From assembly GCA_003489485.1 (NCBI GenBank), contig DNMB01000052.1, forward strand, positions 1-6,985: a stretch of DNA of 6,985 nucleotides. The letters are read 5' to 3'. Both the position numbers and the translations under genes were made by a program. The notes under the pieces are model-generated. The model saw only the letters and a program-made list of their open reading frames with translations, did no database searches and was not told where the DNA came from. Source of the stretch: Chitinophagaceae bacterium (GTDB lineage Bacteria; Bacteroidota; Bacteroidia; Chitinophagales; Chitinophagaceae). Shown here piece after piece: positions 5,663 through 6,985 of this stretch; position 1 is the stretch's first letter, and every line of letters begins with the position of its first letter.

Positions 5663-6903
5663 GCGTGCCGCATACAAAAACGCTGGTAGTGGTAGGAGGC
5701 GGGGCCGCCGGTCTATTTTGCGCGGTCAATGCAGCTCGCTTGGCGCCTTCACTCAGCGTCGTATTACTTGAGAAGTCAAATAAATTACTATCGAAGGTCA
5801 AGATAAGCGGAGGAGGACGTTGCAATGTTACGCACGCTTGTTTTGACCGTGATCGGTTGCCGGGATTTTATCCGCGCGGCACCCAATTCGTAAAGCGTTA
5901 CCAGCATTCATTCTTTACGACCGATACGATCGAGTGGTTTGCCGAGCGAAAGGTGAAGCTGAAGACCGAGACCGACGGCAGAATGTTTCCGGTAACGGAT
6001 AGCTCACAGACCATTATCGATACGCTGCTACAAGAAGCCACTCTTCATAGGGTAGCGATCCGTTTGCAAACGGGGGTACGCGCTGTTGAGCCGCAGGGCG
6101 ATCGGCTCGCCGTGCACACGCTTAACGGAGAGTCACTTTTTGCCGACTATTGCTGTATTGCCTGTGGGGGATTTTCTCAGCCCGCTTCTTTTGATTTTAT
6201 CCGTGCACTTGGCCATACCATTGAAGATCCGGTGCCCTCTCTTTTTACATTCAATGCACCTCGTCATCCGATCGTTTCGTTACAGGGCGTATCCGTTCAG
6301 GAGGTGAGCGTCAAGATCAGCGGAACCAAGTTGGTGCAGACGGGCCCGGTGCTCATTACCCATTGGGGATTGAGCGGTCCGGCCGTCTTGAAGTTGAGCG
6401 CTTACGGCGCGCGCGAGTTGGCGAAAAAAAATTATTCTTTCGACATTCAGGTAAACTGGTTGGCCGCATCGGGTCACACGGCTGTTACGCTATCCTCTTT
6501 TTTTTCTGAGCAGCGATTGCTGCATCCCACACAGAAGATCAGCAATGGAAAACTACAGGGGATCCCGCAGCGTCTCTGGGAATTCTTTTTGGAGCAAGCA
6601 GCTATCGTGGCAACACGAAGGTGGGCGGATCTGTCTCGAAAAGAAGAGAATCAACTGATTCGTCTATTGACTGATATGTCTATGCATATAGAGGGCAAGA
6701 CCACCTTTAAAGAAGAATTCGTAACGGCCGGTGGTATTGAACTCTCCGGCATTGACGCGGCCACGATGATGAGTAAGCTCGTACCCAATCTTTATTTCGC
6801 GGGAGAGATCATGAACGTAGATGGCGTTACCGGCGGATTCAACTTTCAGCATGCCTGGAGCAGCGGCATGCTGGCGGCGCGCTCCATTGCCGCTTCGCTG
6901 TAG
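5659..6903 (+). CDS. HI0933/YhiN/BaiN-like FAD-dependent flavoprotein
   Basis: This 414-residue protein belongs to the HI0933-type flavoprotein family (E. coli YhiN; often labelled BaiN-like or aminoacetone-oxidase-like NAD(P)/FAD-dependent oxidoreductase). Visible features are the Rossmann dinucleotide motif GGGAAG (13-18) with acidic E38 ending strand two, the family signature ISGGGRCNVTH (49-59), DGRMFP (106-111), ACGGFSQP (168-175), THWGLSGPAVL (234-244), VTAGGIEL (355-362) and the C-terminal FAD-contact block YFAGEIMNVDGVTGGFNFQH (379-398). The protein is cytosolic, with no signal peptide. The central insert (about 190-350) is the family's beta-rich domain. Compared with the usual family text, the segment after GGFSQP is about six residues shorter (ASFDFIRALGH), which I recall as usual in Bacteroidota members. 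The start overlaps the map stop by four bases. Family membership is sure; the real substrate is unknown, and bile-acid chemistry should not be assumed from the name. Confidence 0.9.
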   Translation: MSVPHTKTLVVVGGGAAGLFCAVNAARLAPSLSVVLLEKSNKLLSKVKISGGGRCNVTHACFDRDRLPGFYPRGTQFVKRYQHSFFTTDTIEWFAERKVKLKTETDGRMFPVTDSSQTIIDTLLQEATLHRVAIRLQTGVRAVEPQGDRLAVHTLNGESLFADYCCIACGGFSQPASFDFIRALGHTIEDPVPSLFTFNAPRHPIVSLQGVSVQEVSVKISGTKLVQTGPVLITHWGLSGPAVLKLSAYGARELAKKNYSFDIQVNWLAASGHTAVTLSSFFSEQRLLHPTQKISNGKLQGIPQRLWEFFLEQAAIVATRRWADLSRKEENQLIRLLTDMSMHIEGKTTFKEEFVTAGGIELSGIDAATMMSKLVPNLYFAGEIMNVDGVTGGFNFQHAWSSGMLAARSIAASL

Positions 6904-6916
6904 CGATCTGTTTTGG

Positions 6917-6985
6917 CTAATCGAACTGCGGTTTGATACGCACATAGCACCATGCGCAAAAAGGGGCCAGCACCAAAAGCATACA
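6917..6985 (-). CDS. Probable 3' end of a convergent membrane-protein gene (partial)
   Basis: On the minus strand an open frame enters from the right edge and stops at TAG (6919-6917). The visible 22 residues end ...MLLVLAPFCAWCYVRIKPQFD: a hydrophobic stretch, then a short basic/polar tail, as expected for the last membrane helix of an inner-membrane protein. It would converge with the flavoprotein gene, leaving 13 nt between the two stops. The stretch is too short to name a family. The competing reading is a + strand gene starting at ATG 6952 (MRKKGPAPKAY...), running off the edge. I prefer the minus-strand reading for its hydrophobic pattern, but only weakly. Confidence 0.4.
   Translation of the reverse strand, partial: CMLLVLAPFCAWCYVRIKPQFD

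Noticed and set aside
6920..6937. Hairpin after the flavoprotein gene as a terminator
   Set aside because: Seven pairs with one G-T and a four-base loop, but no T-run on either strand and it overlaps the probable minus-strand coding end.
6952..6985. + strand ATG opening MRKKGPAPKAY at the right edge
   Set aside because: Only 11 codons are visible and there is no recognisable promoter or leader; the minus-strand frame here has a more protein-like pattern. Not excluded.
1..6985. Search for mobile elements, CRISPR repeats, tRNA genes, riboswitches or a novel defence system
   Set aside because: No repeated spacers, terminal inverted repeats, transposase motifs or cloverleaf sequences were seen; almost all of the window is accounted for by conserved housekeeping genes.

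Overview
This window carries the downstream two thirds of a bacterial ribosomal-protein operon of spc type, followed by two metabolic or maturation genes. Protein sequences point to the phylum Bacteroidota. The clues are the wording of S14, L15, SecY and methionine aminopeptidase, the absence of Shine-Dalgarno motifs before almost every gene, and A/T-rich leaders instead. The map and flavoprotein sequences resemble what I recall from the Chitinophagales/Sphingobacteriia side of the phylum. That narrower placement is a memory-based inference, not a search result.

Layout on the + strand: rplE (L5, 5' end cut off by the window edge), rpsN (S14), rpsH (S8), rplF (L6), rplR (L18), rpsE (S5), rpmD (L30), rplO (L15) and secY. 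Spacing is tight (10-34 nt) except for an 86-nt gap between rpmD and rplO, which holds two GC-rich hairpins, the first followed by a short T-run. A strong intrinsic terminator follows secY. A possible Bacteroidota-type -7 element lies directly upstream of map (type I methionine aminopeptidase). map overlaps the next gene by four bases (ATGA). That gene encodes an HI0933/YhiN/BaiN-like FAD-dependent flavoprotein. The last ~70 bases probably hold the 3' end of a convergent minus-strand gene for a membrane protein.

The ribosomal proteins and SecY are core translation and secretion machinery: seven assemble into the 30S and 50S subunits, plus L5, and SecY forms the membrane channel that ribosomes dock on. 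Map removes the initiator methionine from nascent chains at the ribosome exit. The flavoprotein is not part of this machinery as far as is known, and its true substrate is unresolved.

I found no new biological system here. The points worth a second look are the hairpins inside the operon, the terminator that separates map from secY, the absence of infA/rpmJ/rpsM after map with a flavoprotein coupled there instead, and a Lys at the SecY position where E. coli has the functionally critical Arg357. No tRNA, rRNA, CRISPR, insertion sequence or attachment site was seen.
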